Source of the DNA: Musa acuminata AAA Group
Lineage: Eukaryota > Streptophyta > Magnoliopsida > Zingiberales > Musaceae
DNA: 64,000 nucleotides
Reading direction: 5' to 3'
NCBI RefSeq assembly: GCF_036884655.1
Contig: NC_088342.1
Span: forward strand, 12,320,501 to 12,384,500
Within the stretch, counting starts at the first letter, position 1. Each line of letters opens with the position of its first letter. Position numbers and translations under genes: made by a program. Shown in pieces: positions 11,583 to 23,708 of the stretch. Under the pieces are notes generated by a model. That model made no database searches. It saw only the letters and a program-made list of their open reading frames with translations, and had not been told where the DNA came from.

Positions 11583-12700
11583 ATCTCATCTACAAGATCT
11601 AATGATTCAGGGGCTTATTGGATATCCTATAAGATAGGGGCTCTAGTAGATATCTCATATCTAAACCTCTATTCGTCATAATACCTACCATATGTATGAC
11701 CCTTTAGGCCCAATATCGAGTTGGCCGTGAGTCATACATGTTAGAACTCCTTCTGGCTCAATGAATTATTATCTACATAATAATTTATTCGACTCATCAA
11801 CTATAGACGTACTAGGCCACTACGCTGTAGTCCCCAAACAATATAGGGGAATCCAATCCATAGGACTTGTCTATCCTCAATTATCGTATATCTATAGTCC
11901 CTCATCTATCTAATACCCTAGAGATTATATACTAGGCATGGTACTGTCAAGTCAATACAGTTTCTACTCAAGTCTCACTCTAATAGGATTCTCCCAAAGA
12001 ACTCTTTCTCTCTCAATTCGAATGACCTTGGCTAGGGATTTGTTTGAGCAAGAATACATAAGATATTCCTCTTATGATACTGAGAGTAGATAATCCTCTA
12101 TCGATACTCAATAGCCCTCGTAAGATTGGCTACAACTCCCGATGACCGGCTATGCTAGATCTGAAACTTTCAAGCTTATAAGTCCGATATTAAAGAGTGG
12201 AGTGCTCATATAGGACATCCTTGGTGTCTTAAGTCTAAGGACTAAATATACCACCAGGACAATGAAATTGTTATATGACAATAAGGCATCATCAACCATC
12301 CAACATTCCATGAGCGGAACAATCAGTGAACTCACTCTCCAATAAGCACCTACACTATATCCCTAGTGTCCCCACACAAGTAGTTGTGAGACCAGCCACC
12401 TCCATCATATGTACGGGTATACAATACACCAGTCTGTCTGGTTATCTCGATGTCCCTCTTGAGTAACCTATAACCGAGATTATTTAGGGTATATGTTTAA
12501 AGGTGAATCAGTCTTATTATCGTGATCTCATCACGATTTGATTCTCATTGCACAGATCCATGTATATCACAATATATATTCATGCAACAGACAATATAAA
12601 GTGATAAAATATTAAATAATATAATAAGCAAAAAGAATGTGTATCATGTTACACGTGCCATCACTCATGTGATTGACTTATAAGGCACCTATGACCAACA
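11583..12700 (-). repeat. TORK-1 3' LTR (truncated by SIRE-1)
   Basis: It matches the TORK-3 and TORK-4 LTRs from 'aggggcttattgg' rightward to the terminal 'ctatgaccaaca'. The part beyond 11578 is absent because SIRE-1 inserted there. It is more diverged than TORK-3, so it is an older copy. Confidence 0.85.
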
Positions 12701-13100
12701 ATCTCTTATTTGACCTAGAGCCAATCACCTATATGTCTGATCCCCCTCGGACCCCTGTGATGCTCAAAGGTAATATTAGATAATGGCTTTGTTAGTGGAT
12801 CTACGATGTTATATTTGGATAGAACTCTTTCCACTACTACATCTCCTCGGGTCACGATCTCTCTGATTAGGTAGAACCTCCTTAGAATGTGCTAGACTTT
12901 TGATGAGACCTAGGTTTCTTTGCTTGAGCAATCGCTCCATTATTATCATAATATAAGGGAATCAACTCCTCGCTGCTCAGCACGACTCCTAGATCTGTGT
13001 TAAACTTCTTCATCCAGACTCCCTTCTTTGCTATCTCTACTACAGCAATGTAATCCGCCACTATCGTTAAGTTAGCAATTGATACCTGGGGGTAATGCAT
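12701..13100 (-). pseudogene. TORK-1 RNase H fragment
   Basis: Reading right to left, the open stretch 12882-13100 encodes the end of a copia RNase H: ADYIAVVEIAKKGVWMKKF, LYYDNNGAIAQAKKPRSHQ. The same region is present in TORK-3 (EYIAASDAAKEGVWVKKF). It is followed by a degraded tail and then the polypurine tract next to the LTR. It ends abruptly near 13090, where GYP-1-associated sequence starts. Only the last part of pol remains. Confidence 0.85.
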
Positions 13101-13559
13101 AATGAATTTTGGAAGAAAGCCGATAGTAGAAATGGAATAAACTCATGATAAAACTTTAACAATATTGAAAAGAAAGCTCACCACCAAGTTTAAAATCATA
13201 AAGGGATACAAAAAGATCACCACCCCAAGGATAATAAATAAGGATACAAAACTAAAAATAAAAGACTCACTACTAAAAAATGTATCCAAAATATATAAAG
13301 TTTAGGGGAACACTCCAAGAGAGCTTCTGTTGATATCATCAGTTTATCTAAAGTTCTTTCTAACCTCTAAACACCAAACTAAGTACTAGTGCATAAAACA
13401 ACCCTTCGTGTATAGGAAATTTCGAAATTAAGTGTTCTACAACTAGTAAATAACTTCTTTAATGCATTATTTGGTCATGAAGAAAAGCACCTTGAAACAA
13501 CTATAACTTTATCTAAAGAATGTGCTCATGAGTCATATTTAAGTTGGCTTAGTTGAAAA
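13101..13559 (-). other. Non-coding stretch between GYP-1 integrase and TORK-1
   Basis: No open reading frame or known motif. By position it is the 3' untranslated region or 3' LTR remnant of GYP-1, but there is no second copy in the window for confirmation. Confidence 0.4.
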
Positions 13560-15319
13560 CTATGAGTCAACATTGTGCACTAAAAAATATACTATAGCAT
13601 CAGTAAGTTTCATATGAGCAGATTGTAGCAAATTAGACACTCCTATATCAATCTCCCTTGGTTGAAATAGACTTGTCCTTAAGTCCTTATTTGTTTCATC
13701 AACATAATTATGAAAATGACTTAAATCAGCCACATTAAATGTTGGAGACACTCCGTAATCTTTAGGTAGCTTAATCTTATAAGTATTTTTACCAATTCTC
13801 TTAAGCATCTTGAATGGACCATCAACCTTTGGTTTTAATTTTTCAAATTTGCTTAGTGGAAACCTCTCCCTCTTTAGATGAATCCAGACCAAATCACCTA
13901 TATTAAACTCCATGTGTTTTCTATGTTTGTTGACGGCTTGCATATACCTCTCATTTTGCTTTTCTATAGTTGCTTTAATACCCTCATGTAGCTTTTTTAT
14001 TTTCTTAACTCTCTCATCAGAATCTCCACTAAATTGCTTAGTTGTAGAATGAGAGACCAAGTCCAAAGGACTAGTAGGATTAGTATCATAAACAACCTTA
14101 AAAGAACTCTTACCAATGCTATGATACATGAAATGATTGTAGGCAAACTCAATTTGTGAAAGAGTGAGATCACATTGCTTAATATTCTTGCTAACATAGC
14201 TTCTAAGTAAGTTTCCCAAGCTTCTATTCGTTACCTCAGTTTGTCCATCGGTTTGTGGATGATGTGAGCTGTTAAAATTCTAAGAAGTATCCAATTTCTT
14301 CCAAAAAGTTCTCCAAAAATGACTAAGAAATTTAGAGTCTCGACCAGACACACCATAGTTCTTGGAATACTATACAATTTAATAATTTTCTTAAAATATA
14401 AATCAACAATATGAGATGCATCTTTTGATTTATTACAGGGAACAAAGTGAGACATTTTTAAAAATCTATTAACAACAACCATGATAGAATCATTGTTTAT
14501 TTGAGTTCTTAGTTGTCACAAAACGAAATTAAGACTTACATCATCCAATGGAGTGTAAAAACTAGAATTTTGACTTCTTGTTTTTACCAAATAACACACT
14601 CGACATTACTTTATATGTCTTTCCACATCTTTGAACATCTTAGGGCAATAGAAATTTGATGGAACAAGAGCTAGAGTCTTGTCTCTATCGAAATGTCTTC
14701 CTAAAACATCACCATGAGCTTTAGCTAGAATTACTTGTCTCAAAGAACAAGTTGGAACACATAATACATTAGCTCGAAATAGAAAACCACCAAAGATAAA
14801 AAAATTGTTGAAATGAATCTAATTTGTAATTCTGCCATATTGAGCCTAAATCCACATCATTCTCATAGAGATCTTTGAATGTCTCAAATCCAACCACTTT
14901 AACTTTCATTGCTGATAATAAAGAATGCTTTATGCTCAATGTATTAGCAACTACATTTTAAATACTAGATTTATGATTAATTATAAAATTATAAGATTGC
15001 AAGAACTCTACCCAAGCTGCATACCTCTTGTTTAGCTTATGCTGGTGATTAATGAACTTTAATGTCTCATGATCAGAATATAGGACAAATGGTTTGACAA
15101 GAAGATATTTACTCCAATGAGATAAACTTGATAAATGACATAAAACTCCTTATCAAAGGTAGAATATTTCCTTCTTGTATCATTCAGCTTCTCGCTAAAA
15201 AAAGCAATGGGCTTTCTGTTTTGACTCAAAACAACACCAATTCCCATATTAGATACATCACATTCAACTTCAAACATCTTGTCAAAATTAGGTAATACTA
15301 AGATGGGAGCTTTGGTCAT
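13560..15319 (-). pseudogene. GYP-1 pol: RNase H and integrase remnants
   Basis: The 15319-15059 stretch carries the gypsy RNase H start: FEVECDVSNMGIGVVLSQ, then KPIAFFSEKLNDTRRKYSTF. The 15058-14490 stretch is heavily broken, but RNase H/integrase-type words are still visible. The 14482-14231 stretch shows integrase core motifs (KMSHFVPCNKSKDASHIVDL). The 14219-13560 stretch (219 aa) is the integrase C-terminal part: LTLSQIEFAYNHF, HMEFNIGDLVWIHLKRERF, PTFNVADLSHFH. Frames shift between blocks, so no intact polyprotein could be made. Confidence 0.88.
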
Positions 15320-16070
15320 ATTTCCTTTTAAAAGCTAAAAAGCATCATTAGCCTTACTAGTCCATTTGAATTTATCACATTTTAGGCATTCGGTGATTGG
15401 AGCGACAATATGTTGAATCTCGGATTTTGATGATGAAGTCAATTGTCATTTATTATCTAATCCATATGTTGAGATAAGTGTGTAGGATTAACTATGATGG
15501 AAGAAAGACATGTAGCAGGAGGTACGTCGGAGTCAAGACTATGATCACGTTGGGGGTTCGAGAGTTCGACGGAAGTCCGGACGGTCGTCGGAGGTTCTAT
15601 GGGAACAAATCCAAGAAGTCTAGGAGTTTGCCAAAGAAGCTCATCGGAACTTGCCAAGTGGATCGTCGCAAGTCCAGGAGTTGGCCGGAAGTCTGCCGAA
15701 GCATCGCCAAAGGTTCGTCGGATGTTTGCCGGAAGAAGCGATTGACGCACCGGAGCAAGTTGTAGTAAATGTCTTAAAGAAATATTGTAGTTAGCATGTA
15801 GATTAAGCTAGGAATGGGAGGTGATCCCATTAACTTAATTTGGGGGCAATTGGGCCCTTGACAGACCTAAATGGGCCGAATGGATCAGCCCATTTGGACC
15901 CAGATTTCTTGGCCGGCGGTGGCACCGCTTGGGTTAGCGGTGGCACCGCCCAAGAGCTCAGTCTTCCAGGAAATCTGGGCGGTGCAACCACCCGAGTCAG
16001 ATGGTGGCACCGCTTGGGCTCAGTCTTCAAGTGAGACTAGGCGGTGGAACCACCCTAGTCAGGCGGTGGC

Positions 16071-16508
16071 TGTTAGAACCCTTGCAGATTCTAAACTTGG
16101 GGTTGATCTCTTTAGGGGATCGGCCTCCTTGGAACTCTATAGGGGTTCCTCCCTCCAAGTTGCTGCTCAAAGGCTACATAAAAGATTCATCTATTGCTTA
16201 TGAAAAGAGAAGGAATACATGGTTATTTATAGGGCTTCTAAACCCTAACTCCTAATAGGACTCCTACTTAAGACTCTTACTTCTAACCAACTCCTAATAG
16301 GACTCCTAGTCAAGACTCCTATTCCCTCACAACTCCTAATTCTTCTCTAAGAAAACACCTCCTACATGAATGCCCCTCTCAATTAGGACTCTCCTAGCTA
16401 GAGTCCTAATAGAATGTCCCTCTCAATTAGGACTCTCCTAGCTAGAGTCCTAACAGTTTTACATGAATGTCCCTCTCGATTAGGACTCTCCAAGCTAGAG
16501 TCCTAACA
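16071..16508 (-). repeat. GYP-2 3' LTR
   Basis: 438 bp. It contains three near-copies of a short unit with 'ctctcaattaggactctcc' and 'tagctagagtcctaa' next to its right (element 5') end. The other LTR is 21033-21470. Confidence 0.95.
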
Positions 16509-16529
16509 GACCTGCCCTCTTCAAATCAG

Positions 16530-16945
16530 CCTTGTCCTCAAGGCTGATGATTCGTGAATTCTGGGAATTTGATCTTTAAGTCATCATAGTTCTCCCAAGT
16601 GGCATCTTCTATTGGTAGGTTCGCCCACTGTATTAGCACTTCATTAGTGGGTCGTCGTCGTCGAGTCACGATCTATCGATCAATAATGACACTTGGCTGG
16701 GTTTGGAGTTCTCTTTGGGTAGTCATATTTGGTGGGTGGCTTTGGGTTGTCTCCAAGCACCTATTTAAAACTTTCGTCTGGCTGTTGGTTTGTGAGTAAT
16801 ATGTCGTACTCCTTTTCAATTTAGTACCCTGCATATGGAATAACTTTGTCCAAAATCTGCTCTTGAAGATGCAAGTAAAATTTGTCACAAGCACAATGTG
16901 TCCCTTATAGCATAATTCTTTTGAGTCCCGATTGTAATGAGCCAC
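16530..16945 (-). pseudogene. GYP-2 integrase C-terminal and chromodomain remnants
   Basis: The 16945-16673 stretch encodes the end of the integrase catalytic core region (FWTKLFHMQGTKLKRSTTYY, SQTNSQTKVLNRCLETT). The zinc-binding N-terminus, the rest of the core and the C-terminal domain are not found. Further on, the minus strand near 16690-16560 reads LIQWANLPIEDATWENYDDL, the tail of a chromodomain, and then the element's C-terminal SLEDKADLKRAG. Chromodomains of chromovirus integrases steer insertion to modified histones; here it is only a vestige. Confidence 0.85.
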
Positions 16946-16987
16946 GGAGCTTGGTGCTTCCTCTAATTTTTTTTGTATCTTACTGGT

Positions 16988-18025
16988 CTACGAATCTTCC
17001 TGCCATTCCATCTTAATATCCTCAAGGAAGTCGCTAGTTGGAAGTAAAACGATAAAAAATTCAGCTTGCTCAAGTAGCTGCGAAAGCGCATCTGCAACAA
17101 TATTCTCTATCCACCTTTTGTAAGTTATTTCATAATCAAATCCAAGAAGTTTTGTTACCCATTTTTGCTGCTCAGGGGATGATATCTTTCGCTCCAAAAA
17201 GTACTTAAGGCTTTTTTGGTCGGTTTTAATTTGAAATCGTTGACCAATCAAATAGGGTCTCCACCGCGTTGCTGCGCGCACAATGGCGAGCATCTCCTTA
17301 TCATATGTTGACTTATTTTGATAGGAGGGAGATAATGCCTTGCTAGTGTATGCGAGTGTTCGACCATCTTGCATGAGAATGGCTCTAATTCTAACTCCAG
17401 ATGTGTCGGCCTCAATAATGAAGGGTCGGTTGAAATCTGGTAGTGTTAGCACCGGCGTTGTCGACATGGCTGCCTTAAGTTTGTCGAAGGCCGTGGAGGC
17501 TCTGTCCAACCATTGGAGGACATCTTTTTTCAGTAAGGAAGTAAGTGGTGCACTGATCTTTCCATAGTTTTTCACGAACTTGCGGTAGTAGCTTGTTAAA
17601 CCTAGAAAGCCATATAGCAATTTTATTTTTCTCGGGGTCAGCCAGTTTTGCATTGCTCCAATTTTGAAGGGGTCCACCGTCACACCTTCCTCTGATATGA
17701 TATGCCCAAGATATCCCAACTTTTGTTGAAGAAAGTAAAAATTTATAGTGGCCGTTGTGTGTTCGAAAGGCGGTTTTTGGTATGACTTCTTCGTACACTC
17801 GTATTTGATAATACCCGGATCAAAGGTCCATCTTTGTGAAGATTTGTGCTCCCTTTCATATAGTAATTTATCTAGTACTGGAATAGAGTATTTATCCTTG
17901 ATGGTTATGTCATTGAGAGCTTGGTAATCAACGCATATTCGCCATGTTCCGTCCTTCTTGTGTACAAGTAGCACCGGTGAAGAGTAGAGGTTGCAACTCG
18001 GCCGAATAACTCCTGTTTCGAGCAT
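16988..18025 (-). pseudogene. GYP-2 pol: RT ends and RNase H, catalytic palm deleted
   Basis: 345 codons are open. The N-terminal part is gypsy RT (VIRPSCNLYSSPVLLVHKKD, GTWRICVDYQALNDITIKDK). After LDKLLYE, conserved RT sequence is lost. The frame resumes at LGYLGHIISEEGVTVDPFK, followed by the RT connection and an RNase H region (FIIEADTSGVRIRAILMQDG, YDKEMLAIVRAATRWRPYL). The YxDD catalytic box and its surroundings are absent. Traces such as KTAFRTHNGHYKFL lie in another frame (17798-17475), just before the gap. RT and integrase activity would therefore have to come from another element. Confidence 0.92.
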
Positions 18026-18055
18026 CTCTTTTATAATCCTTTCTATTTCATCCTT

Positions 18056-19702
18056 CTAGAGATGTAGATACTGATATGGCCAAGTATTTACTGAAGATTT
18101 GCCTGGAAGAATCGTCATACAATGATCATGCCGACGGGTAAGAGGTAGGTTGCACGGTTCGTCAAATATATTTGAAAATTCAGCAAGCAAAGGAAGTAGA
18201 TTTGGATCTTCAAATTCTATTGGCTCTCCCTTAGTTTGCTGCTCAAGTTGTACCAAAAAGCCACTGCATGCTTTATGCAAAACATTCTCCATTTGTTGTG
18301 TGCAAATCATTGTTATGTCGCCCCCACGTTTCCCGTGCAATGTCACCTGTTTCTCCTTACTGTAAAATTTCATAATTAGTTTCATAAAATTCCAGAAAAT
18401 ATCACCTAATGTCGTCAACCATTTAATTCTGAGCATGGCCTCATGATTGTTAAGAGGGAGAAGGAAGAAATCTGCAATTATCTCTTGGTCCTTCAGGAAT
18501 AGTTTCTCCTGCGGGCGCCTACGATCACAATTCAAAATCCGTTCGTTGATGACCTTAACATCAAACCTGCAGCGATTCTCGATAGGTAATGCTATCTGAA
18601 CAACAAGCTTACTATATAGGAAGTTAGTAGTACTGCCCGTGTCGATGAGAACAGTGATCCGTTGTTGTTTGAGAAGGCCTCCAACTTTCATCGTTTGCGG
18701 GTTTGAGTAGCTGGCTAGTGCGTGTACTGTAACGTCAGTCGGTTGTGGCTCTTCTTCCGCATCTTCTTCTTCATGTTCAAGGCTCTCTTTTAGATGTTCA
18801 ATGACCTCTTCTTCTATCAATTCAATCATAAGAAGTCCTCCTTTACTACAGCGATGCTCATGGCTCCACGGCTCGTCACAATGCCAACATAACCCCTTCG
18901 CATATCGCTCCCGAAGCTCTTCTCCTGTTAACCTCTTTGGTGCAGGGACTTGGTCGACAGTAGGGGGGGCTGAGGGCTTCAATATTACTGGTTGAGGAGC
19001 GACCCTAGTCCTCCGAGCTTCATGGTTCAATTGCTCCTCTTGATGTCGTGCGAAAGAGATGGCTGCCATAAGCGTGTACGGTTGTCGCGCTTTAACTTTT
19101 CCTCGGATCTCCGGCTTCAAGCCCTCAATGAAGGTCCTCAATAGCTGTTTTTGAGACCAATCATGATTTTGATTAGATAACCTTTCAAATCTGGTTTGGT
19201 ACTCCTGAATGGTGGAGGTTTGTCGGATCTTTGCTAGTTGTTCGTCAATATTCTCGTAATCGGTTGGTCTGAAGCGGATCAGCAGTCCTTCTTTGAATTG
19301 TTGCCATGAAAGGACTCCATAAGTATGTTCAAACTGTTTAAACCACTGTATAGCATCCCCTTCAAGATGTATAGCTGTAATTTTCACCATAGATGCATCT
19401 GCGATTTTGTGGTACCGAAAATATCGCTCCGCGCGTGAGATCCAACCAATCGGGTCTCCTTCTTCCCATCTAGGGAAGTCCACTCTCATGCATGGATAGT
19501 TGGGGTCAGTCATAGAGCCTCCCCTCCCTTGGAAGTCATCTCTTCGGGCTTGGTGTGATTGGGCAAAGCTCTCTCCTTGATATGATTTCTTCGGGCTTAG
19601 TGGTCGGCCCAATTTGAGTTCGGTAAAGAGCATCCGAATCTTATCCTCCATTCATGCCTCCAAGGCTTCGAATTTAGCATTGATTGCCGCCTTAGATGCC
19701 AT
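18056..19702 (-). pseudogene. GYP-2 gag-protease, one early stop
   Basis: The likely start is MASKAAINAKFEALEA at 19702. An in-frame stop follows at 19654-19652, and then 531 codons are open from 19651 to 18056. Domains in order: gag capsid region (VDFPRWEEGDPIGWISRAER, YFRYHKIADASMVKITAIHL), a CCHC-like zinc knuckle CWHCDEPWSHEHRC at about residue 255-270, an acidic linker, an aspartic protease with LIDTGSTTNFLYSKL at about residue 335-350, and the first residues of RT. It therefore keeps nearly full gag and protease while pol beyond is damaged. It shares the gag type with the NAG elements of this window (FERLSNQ..DW, TFIEGL, KARQPYT), making a GYP-2-like element their probable relative. Confidence 0.9.
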
Positions 19703-21018
19703 AGTATATGGCCCAAAATCTATGATATTAAGATCTCTCTTTTGTTGTTGGGTTAAGGGCATATATAGGTTGAGAGAAGTGATGGTTGAAAGGGTTGGTG
19801 GATTGGTGGATGTAGGCTGCGGTTTAGGCTTGTTTTGTGGCTGTTTTGGGTGCAGTTTGAGGGTGTGGTTTGGCGGAGTTTTAGGGTTGTGGATGAAAGT
19901 TTTGGATCTGTGGTAGATGGTAGCAAAGGTTTGACAGAAATCCGTGGAAGTTACAGCAAGTATGTGCTGTCTTGTAAGAGTAGAATTGTCGTCGAAGAAA
20001 CAATCGATTTCTCGACGTAATTTCCACCAAAAACTTGAGAGAATTGAGGAGGGAATTGATAGAAAAATCACAGTTTATATGACAGCAATGATATCTAATT
20101 TAATCAAGAAAATTTTGGCAGTATAACAGCAAGGAAATTGGTGCAAGTTGCAATTGCAGAATTATCGTCGAAAAATTTCAGTGGGTTACGATGAAAATTT
20201 GCAGCAACATAAAATCGTTTTTAGAGATGAATTTCTTAATAGATCAATCTTAGATGGAAGTCAAGATGATCTATGAAGTGTATAAGAAATTTCATTCAAA
20301 AAAGATTGCAAATAGATGGGTTAAGGCAACAATATTCAGCTGAAATTTTCTGCAGCATAGATTTTCAAGTGCAGCAGATTGGACATAAAAGATCAGTAGT
20401 TTATATTGAGAATTTTTCGATGAAACCAAAGGGAAATCCACTGTTAGGAAGTGTCAAAGATGTCATAAAAATTTCGTAAAAATTTGGATAGAAAAAGCAC
20501 AGTAACAAGATCAAACAGATGGTGCTATGCGGCTTGAATTCTGCAATTCGAGTGCAGCAGATTGGACATAAAATATCAGTAGTTTATATTGAGAATTTTT
20601 TGATGAAACCAAAGGGAAATCCACTGTTAAGAAGTGTCAAAGATGTCATAAAAATTTCGTATAAATTTGGATAGAAAAAGCATAGTAGCAAGATCAAACA
20701 GATGGTGCTATGCGGTTGGAATTCTGCAATGTATCTTTCGTCGTAGAGATGAAAACTTTGTGACGAAAAGTTTATGCAGCAATATAGGAACGATTTTTTT
20801 TTTTTGGATTTTCGAATAAATATAACTAAATTGCAGCAGCAGTAAGTTAGGAAACCAGAACCTATTGCAATTCACGGGGAGATCAAAGGATGATCCGTGG
20901 TGGTGGAGATGATGACGAAATTCGGTGACGATCTTTTAAGCAATTGTGGGAATTGCTTTGGATGGCTGTGGAGGGTTGATGGATGGCTGTGGAAGGGCAG
21001 CGAGATGCCAAGAACGCT
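19703..21018 (-). other. GYP-2 untranslated leader with tandem duplication
   Basis: About 1.3 kb between the primer-binding site and gag without a supported gene. It is upstream of and in the same sense as gag. The only clear structure is a direct tandem duplication of about 183 bp (20369-20551 and 20552-20734); both copies contain 'cagcagattggacataaaa' and 'aaagggaaatccactgtta'. Confidence 0.8.
20369..20734 (-). repeat. 183-bp tandem duplication in GYP-2 leader
   Basis: Two head-to-tail copies with about 95% identity by eye, from 'gtgcagcagattgg' to 'ggaattctgcaat'. It is absent from the NAG leaders. Confidence 0.9.
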
Positions 21019-21030
21019 GCTCTGATACCA
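21019..21030 (-). other. Primer-binding site of GYP-2
   Basis: Reverse complement is tggtatcagagc, a perfect complement of the 3' end of initiator-methionine tRNA, two bases from the 5' LTR at 21033. Confidence 0.93.
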
Positions 21031-21032
21031 GG

Positions 21033-21470
21033 TGTTAGAACCCTTGCAGATTCTAAACTTGGGGTTGATCTCTTTAGGGGATCGGCCTCCTTGGAACTCT
21101 ATAGGGGTTCCTCCCTCCAAGTTGCTGCTCAAAGGCTGCAGAAAAGATTCATCTATTGCTAATGAAAAGAGAAGGAATACATGGCTATTTATAGGGCTTC
21201 TAAACCCTAACTCCTAATATGACTCATACTTAAGACTCTTACTTCTAACCAACTCCTAATAGGACTCCTAGTCAAGACTCCTATTCCCTTACAACTCCTA
21301 ATTCTTCTCTAAGAAAACACCTCCCACATGAATGCCCCTCTCAATTAGGACTCTCCTAGCTAGAGTCCTAACAGAATGTCCCTCTCAATTAGGACTCTCC
21401 TAGCTAGAGTCCTAACAATTTTACATGAATGTCCCTCTCGATTAGGACTCTCCAAGCTAGAGTCCTAACA
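21033..21470 (-). repeat. GYP-2 5' LTR
   Basis: 438 bp, same length as the other LTR. TATA box at 21186-21193 (TATAAATA on the minus strand). Confidence 0.95.
21186..21193 (-). promoter_or_regulatory. TATA box of GYP-2 5' LTR
   Basis: Minus strand reads TATAAATA within 'ccctataaatagcc', in the middle of the LTR as expected for a U3 promoter. Confidence 0.6.
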
Positions 21471-21604
21471 GTGGCACCGCCAGAGCTCGGTCTCCGAGCT
21501 CTGTCAGGCGGTTGTACCGCCCTAGTCAAGAGGTAGTACTGCCAGGACCCCAAAAATCTGGAAAAAGATATTTTTGAGCTCTAAATTCAAACTAGTTTAG
21601 GGCC

Positions 21605-21612
21605 TATATATA
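21605..21612 (+). promoter_or_regulatory. TATA box of SIRE-4 5' LTR
   Basis: 'gggcctatatataccccacc' follows the palindromic repeats; the same box is at 28936-28943 in the 3' LTR. It is probably the promoter of the element's RNA. Confidence 0.6.
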
Positions 21613-22281
21613 CCCCACCATTTTCTGCATGAAAGGACACCGAAAATCTAATCTTACTCTGTGATTTTTAGAGCTCAAAAGTGTTGTAAAGGCTAGAAGT
21701 TCTCCTCCCTCTTTTCTTCCACGTTTTGATCTTTCAAGAGAGGAGAGAAAAATTCTGTAAGGGTTGTCTCCTAAGCTCGTCAAAAGGAGTGAAACTGTAA
21801 AAGGGTGGTTGGCCTTCGCCTATTGAAGGAAGGCCTCTAGTGGACGTCGGTGACCTCATCAGAGGAGGAAGCCAAAAGTGGATGTAGGTCAAGATTGACC
21901 GAACCACTCTAAATCTCAGTTTGCATTTACTTTCTATTCTCTATCTTAACTGTAAACTGCCTCCATAGCTTTATTTTAACTGCACTTCGCCTAATCTAAG
22001 TTAAAGCAACTTCCGAATCAGCTTTCATACCGAAATCACTTTTATCGTACGAACGTCGTATTTCGATTTGCAATTACATTCTGTTTTCTATCTTAACTGC
22101 AAACTACCTCTATTCTTTACTTTAACTGTATCTCGCTTGATCACAAGTTAAAGTGATTTTCGAATCGGCTTTCTTACTGAAATCATTTTTATCGTACGAA
22201 TGTCATTTTAAAATCGTCGAAAGTTTTCCACTACACTAATTCACCCCCCCCCCCCTTCTTAATACTCTTGATCCTAACAAT

Positions 22282-22293
22282 TAGTATCAGAGC
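22282..22293 (+). other. Primer-binding site of SIRE-4
   Basis: tagtatcagagc, one mismatch from the initiator-methionine tRNA complement, two bases after the LTR end at 22279. Confidence 0.85.
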
Positions 22294-22329
22294 AGGGTTA
22301 ACTCTCAAATGGATTAAAACCTAAGAGAG

Positions 22330-23708
22330 ATGGCATATGTCGGAAACTAAGAAGGCCACTCTATTACACGTCCACCCATGTTTAATGGGATGAACTACAC
22401 CTATTAGAAGACCCGAATGAGGATCTTCCTTATTTCAATGGATTTTGAACTTTGGAATCTTATCAAAAATGGATTTTCGAAGTCTTCTCTTCCAATGATC
22501 GATTGGAATGAATTGGAGAAGAAGACTTTCGCTCTTAATGCAAAGGCTATGAATGCCTTATTTTGTGCGCTTGATAAAAATGAGTTCAATCATGTTTCGA
22601 TTTGTAAAACCGCGTTTGATATTTGGCATACACTCGAAGTGACTCACGAAGGCACAAGTAGAGTGAAAGAGTCAAAAATCAATCTTTGATACATTCTTTT
22701 GAACTTTTCCGAATGAAACTGATCGAGACTATTGGCGACATGTACACCCGTTTCACGGATGTCGTCAATGGTCTAAAAGGACTCGGCAAAAGTTTTTCGG
22801 ATTTTGAGCTCATAAATAAGATTCTAAGATCCCTTCCTAAGAGTTGGGACCCTAAAGTCACTGCTATTCAAGAGGCTAAAGATTTAAATAACTTCTCTCT
22901 TGAAGAACTAATCGGGTCATTAATGACCTATGAAATGACTTGCAAGGCTCATGAAGAGCAAGAAGACATCCTTCTAAAGAACATGAAGGATATGGCACTT
23001 AGAACTTTAGATGACCACTTGAGAGAAAACTCAAGTGATGAGGACTATGACGATGACTTGGCACTTCTAACAAGGAAATTCAAAAAATTCATTAAGAGAA
23101 ACAAGTTTAAAAATGACACAAAAAATAAATTTGAACCAAAAAAGGACCAAGTTATTTGCTACGAGTGCAAAAAGCCGGGACACTACAAAAGTGATTGTCC
23201 CCAAGCCAAGAAGAGAACATCAAAGAAGAAGGCACTCAAAGCAACGTGGGATGACTCGAGCGCGTCCGAAGAAGAGGAGTCCAACACCGAGCAAGTTGGT
23301 CATTACGCCTTAATGGCCATCGGAGAGAAGGTAACAAATTTAATTGTTGAATTTTTAAATGCCTTCCATGACTTATTTGATGAATGTAAAATAATTAGTA
23401 GAAAATATAAATTGTTGAAAAATAAGCATGATAGTTTTGTTAGCAATTTTGATAAATTAAAAACTGAATATCATGATAGTTTAGCTCAATGTGAAAAATA
23501 CCATGATCTAGAAACACTCCAAAAGGAGAACTTGCTTCTTAAGGACGCCTTGAAGAAATTCGAGGTTGGTAGTAAGTCTTTGAACATGATCCTTACAAAT
23601 AAGGGTCACGTTCCGAAAAGAAGTGGAATCGGATTTGTGAGAAGTCCTCACCAAAATCCAACCACTTTTATAAAAGGCCATATCTTACATGTTCGGCACC
23701 AAAGCTAA
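22330..23708 (+). pseudogene. SIRE-4 gag
   Basis: The frame begins MAYVGN at 22330, by alignment with SIRE-1 gag, and is broken by two early stops before 22417. It is then open to 22689, frameshifts by one base, and is open from 22686 to 23708. The order is an N-terminal capsid region (ITRPPMFNGMNYTY, FDIWHTLEVTHEGTSRVKES), a helical region (VTAIQEAKDLNNFSLEELIG), a basic segment and a CCHC zinc knuckle CYECKKPGHYKSDC near 23158-23200. An acidic stretch and a coiled-coil-like Lys/Leu-rich C-terminus follow. The product would package element RNA. Disrupted and non-functional. Confidence 0.93.

Larger units (their letters stand above)
16071..21470 (-). mobile_element. GYP-2: Ty3-gypsy chromovirus-like element inside SIRE-4 LTR
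   Basis: A 5400-bp minus-strand element with 438-bp LTRs at both ends (16071-16508 and 21033-21470), terminal TGTTAG...CTAACA and a 5-bp duplication gtggc (16066-16070, 21471-21475). The LTRs differ by about 10 bases by eye, roughly 2%, so insertion is fairly recent. Coding order in its own sense is gag-protease, partial RT, RNase H, integrase remnant and chromodomain remnant, which is the gypsy order. The RT palm and most of the integrase are deleted, so it could not replicate alone. A gag-pol of this kind with a C-terminal chromodomain points to the chromovirus branch. Confidence 0.95.
15411..22279 (+). repeat. SIRE-4 5' LTR, interrupted by GYP-2
   Basis: LTR parts 15411-16070 and 21476-22279 flank GYP-2 and together match the uninterrupted 3' LTR at 28156-29615. 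The break lies inside the GC-rich palindromic repeat block. A C-tract is at 22244-22255, and the LTR ends at 22279 just before the primer-binding site. Confidence 0.93.
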
